A DNA stretch of 64,000 nt from Mucilaginibacter sp. (lineage in GTDB: Bacteria; Bacteroidota; Bacteroidia; Sphingobacteriales; Sphingobacteriaceae). The translations under genes were made by a program, and so were the position numbers. Positions 61,456 to 64,000 of the stretch are shown here, piece after piece. The DNA lies in assembly GCF_028288185.1 (NCBI RefSeq), contig NZ_JAQBOF010000025.1:62001-126000 (forward strand), read 5' to 3'. Under the pieces are notes generated by a model. It did no database searches. It was not told the origin of the DNA and saw only the letters and a list, made by a program, of their open reading frames with translations. Numbering within the stretch: the first letter of the stretch is position 1; the number at the start of each line of letters is the position of its first letter.

Positions 61456-64000
61456 ATGGATAGCAATAAAAAATACTGGAAAGGTTTAGAAGAGCTAAAC
61501 AAAACACCAGAATTTGTTGAGAAAAATAAACATGAATTCGCGGAACCTATTCCTATCGAAGATGTTTTGAGTGGAGATGGTTTATTAGGCAAAACACCCC
61601 GCCGCGACTTTTTAAAGGCGGTAGGCTTTGGTGTGGGCGCGGTTACTTTGGCAGCTTGCCAAAAAGTACCGGTACACAAGTCTATACCTTACTTAATTAA
61701 ACCGGAGGAGATTACTCCGGGCGTAGCTAACTACTATGCTTCAACTTACAAAGGCCACGCAATTTTAGTTAAAACCCGCGAAGGTCGCCCGATTAAAATT
61801 GAAGGTAACCCTAACGACGCTTTAGCAAAAGGCGGATTAAATGCACAAGCACAAGCATCGGTATTAGATCTGTATGATGTTAGCCGCAATAAATCACCAT
61901 TATTAAACGGTGGCGAAAAAGAGTGGAGCGATCTGGATGATTACGTTAAGTTAGAATTGGCTAAGATCAAAGATTCGGGCAAAAAAATAACTATCGTATC
62001 TTCATCAATAAGCAGCCCGTCAACTTTAGCTGTAATCGCTGATTTTATTACCGAATATCCAACTGCGAAACACGTTAGTTATGACGCGGTATCTTATACA
62101 GGTATTATACAAGCTAACCAAAACAGTTTTGGTAAAGCGGTATTGCCTCACTACAATTTTGATAAAGCTGATGTTATTGTAAGTTTCGGCGCTGATTTCC
62201 TGGGTACCTGGATATCAGGCGATGAGTTTACCCGCCAGTACGTATCAAACAGAAATAACAAATCGCTGCAAAGCAAAAAAATGTCTCGTCATATCCAGTT
62301 TGAAACCGGTATGAGCCTGACAGGTACTAACGCTGATGTACGTATACCGTTAAAACCATCAGAAGAAGGTGTTGCTTTAATTAACTTATATAATGCTATT
62401 ACCGGTACTACTTTACCGGGCAGCAAAAAATTAGCTGATAACACGGCTAATAACGCTATCGCTATTGTTGCTAAAGAATTACAGGCAGCAAAAGGTAAAG
62501 CATTGGTTGTAGCCGGATCAAACGATGTTGCTACGCAAGTATTGGTTAACGCTATTAATGCCGCGTTAGGAAGCTATGGTACTACAATTGATCTGGATAA
62601 CAATTCAAATCAATATAAAGGTAATGACGCTGATTTAGTTGAGTTTATAAACGAAGCTAAAAGAGGTGAAATTGCCGCGGTATTGTTCCTGAATGCTAAC
62701 CCGGTTTATGATTATTATAACACAAAAGATTTAACAGACGCGCTTGCTAAAGTGCCTTTAAAATTAACTTTTGCTGCCAGCATGGACGAAACAGCTGCTG
62801 TAAGTACGGTAGTTGCGCCTAACCACCATTACTTAGAGTCATGGGGTGACGATAGCGCCATTGCAGGTTACTATACAGTAGTACAACCAACCATTAACCC
62901 GGTATATAATACCCGCCAGGCCGAAGAGAGTTTATTGATCTGGAGCAACAACGCGGTAAAAAGCTACTACACTTATGTTAGAAATAACTGGGATAAGAGC
63001 GTTTTAGCATTAGGTGGCTTATCCGGCCAAAAAGGTTGGGAAACTGTATTGCAAACCGGTTTTATTAAAGTTGCCGACAAACCAGCCAGTGCTTATACCT
63101 TCAGCCGCGATTTGAATGCGGTTGCACAAACCATTTTATCGCAAAGCGCGCAGTTAGTAGCGTCAGGCGATAAAACATACGAACTACACTTATACCAAAA
63201 TGTTGCCATCCGTGATGGTAAACATGCAAATAACCCATGGTTACAAGAGTTGCCGGATCCGGTATCAAAAGTTACCTGGGATAACTTTGCAGCCATGTCA
63301 CTTACCGACCTTAAAGCTTTAGGCTTACAGGAAGGCGATGTGATTACTATTGATGCTAACGGTACTTCAATTGCTTTACCGGTATTATTACAACCGGGCC
63401 AGGCAGAAGGCACTATATCAGTAGCAGTAGGTTACGGCCGTGTAAAAGGCGGCGCGGTAATTGAATCGGGTATTGGTAAAAATGCTTACCCGCTGCATAG
63501 TTTCCGTAATGGTACTTTGCAAACTACCGCTGTTGCTAAAATATCAGTAACCGGCGATCAAATTATCCTTGCACAAACACAAACGCACCACTCTTACGAG
63601 GGACGTAGTGTTATCCGCGAAGCTTCATTTACAGAATATAAAAAGAATCCTTACAAAAACAGTGGCAAGGATGGCGAGCATAAAGACTACAAGAGTTTGT
63701 GGGAAGAATATGACCGCCCTACTTATAACTGGGTAATGGCAATTGACCTGAATGCCTGTACCGGTTGCGGTGCCTGCGTAGTTGCTTGTAATGCCGAAAA
63801 TAACGTACCTGTTGTTGGCCGTGACGAAGTCCGCCGCCGCCGCGAAATGCACTGGATACGTATTGACCGCTACTACAGCTTTAACGAAGAAGGAAAAAGC
63901 ATTACCGAGGAGCATGAAATTGACAAACTAAAAAGCCTGAATAATGTATCGGTTGTACACCAGCCAATGCTTTGCCAGCACTGCGATCACGCACCTTGCG
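61456..64000 (+). CDS. actB: Alternative complex III ActB, iron-sulfur protein with extended Tat signal (3' end outside window)
   Basis: 848 codons are visible and the frame is still open at 64000. The N-terminus has about 45 polar residues before a twin-arginine signal (TPRRDFLKAVGFGVGAVTLA), the 'extended Tat' form known for this family; AAC just after may be a lipobox. The molybdopterin-oxidoreductase-like domain follows (about 70-740); in complex III it lacks a molybdenum cofactor. The iron-sulfur part begins with NACTGCGACVVACNAENN and MLCQHCDHAPC at the window edge. ActB carries electrons from quinol oxidation to the hemes of ActA. The rest (ActC and others) is presumably downstream. 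Confidence 0.92.
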   Translation, partial: MDSNKKYWKGLEELNKTPEFVEKNKHEFAEPIPIEDVLSGDGLLGKTPRRDFLKAVGFGVGAVTLAACQKVPVHKSIPYLIKPEEITPGVANYYASTYKGHAILVKTREGRPIKIEGNPNDALAKGGLNAQAQASVLDLYDVSRNKSPLLNGGEKEWSDLDDYVKLELAKIKDSGKKITIVSSSISSPSTLAVIADFITEYPTAKHVSYDAVSYTGIIQANQNSFGKAVLPHYNFDKADVIVSFGADFLGTWISGDEFTRQYVSNRNNKSLQSKKMSRHIQFETGMSLTGTNADVRIPLKPSEEGVALINLYNAITGTTLPGSKKLADNTANNAIAIVAKELQAAKGKALVVAGSNDVATQVLVNAINAALGSYGTTIDLDNNSNQYKGNDADLVEFINEAKRGEIAAVLFLNANPVYDYYNTKDLTDALAKVPLKLTFAASMDETAAVSTVVAPNHHYLESWGDDSAIAGYYTVVQPTINPVYNTRQAEESLLIWSNNAVKSYYTYVRNNWDKSVLALGGLSGQKGWETVLQTGFIKVADKPASAYTFSRDLNAVAQTILSQSAQLVASGDKTYELHLYQNVAIRDGKHANNPWLQELPDPVSKVTWDNFAAMSLTDLKALGLQEGDVITIDANGTSIALPVLLQPGQAEGTISVAVGYGRVKGGAVIESGIGKNAYPLHSFRNGTLQTTAVAKISVTGDQIILAQTQTHHSYEGRSVIREASFTEYKKNPYKNSGKDGEHKDYKSLWEEYDRPTYNWVMAIDLNACTGCGACVVACNAENNVPVVGRDEVRRRREMHWIRIDRYYSFNEEGKSITEEHEIDKLKSLNNVSVVHQPMLCQHCDHAPC

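Overview
The window comes from a chromosome of a Bacteroidota bacterium, most likely family Sphingobacteriaceae and probably close to Mucilaginibacter or Pedobacter; that placement is inferred from gene content and style. Supporting signs are SprA of the type IX secretion system, a MaeB-RuvA-SprA run, a miaB / sigma-54 activator / lptE / secG / groES-groEL cluster, an alternative complex III operon whose ActB has an extended Tat signal, promoters with the Bacteroidota -7 motif TAnnTTTG, and few Shine-Dalgarno sequences. Most of the window is ordinary core genome. No tRNA, rRNA, CRISPR array, prophage or transposase gene was seen.

Layout. 1-5.7 kb: the 3' part of scpA, an AT-rich DUF2971 gene enclosed by long inverted repeats, a secreted S9 peptidase and a HigBA toxin-antitoxin pair. 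5.9-13.9 kb: glyA, a large GAF/PAS hybrid histidine kinase, comF and rlmN on the minus strand, an amidohydrolase and acylphosphatase. 14-23 kb: an envelope block with a flippase, a TPR protein, a DUF4292 lipoprotein, an EnvC-like protein, two TatA proteins (one only 52 residues), gatA and a LysM transglycosylase. 23-33.5 kb: maeB, ruvA and the 2,356-residue sprA. 33.6-37.3 kb: two tandem AsmA-like proteins on the minus strand. 37.4-47.6 kb: miaB, a receiver-less sigma-54 activator, lptE, an acidic unknown protein, secG, groES-groEL, a candidate 33-residue peptide, an MscS channel and serine dehydratase. 47.6-53.6 kb: a RES/Xre toxin-antitoxin pair, lipB with a phosphopantetheinyl transferase, dcd, a Gly-rich exported protein, clpS, ilvE and ridA. 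53.7-58.3 kb: a LytTR regulator, a TlpA-like protein without its thioredoxin domain, a SirB1-like protein, a methyltransferase and an outer-membrane barrel. 58.9-64 kb: a deoxyhypusine-synthase-like enzyme, then actA and the start of actB.

How the parts connect. Several genes serve the cell envelope: lptE, SprA, secG, the AsmA-like pair, the EnvC-like protein, MltD and the flippase. The two TatA proteins belong to the export route that ActB needs, because ActB carries a twin-arginine signal. Quality control is represented by groES-groEL and clpS.

The least ordinary material is non-coding. The gaps hold several unrelated small repeat families: a 42-bp tandem repeat present at two distant loci in opposite orientation, a dispersed element carrying a bidirectional terminator at two convergent gene ends, a MITE-like element, tandem hairpins, and palindromes that have entered coding sequence (in-frame in miaB, and in the signal peptide of the TPR protein). 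No clearly new multi-gene system was found. The best leads are the 42-bp repeats, the inverted-repeat-enclosed DUF2971 gene, the paired operators of the RES/Xre module, the candidate 33-residue gene and the deoxyhypusine-synthase-like enzyme.
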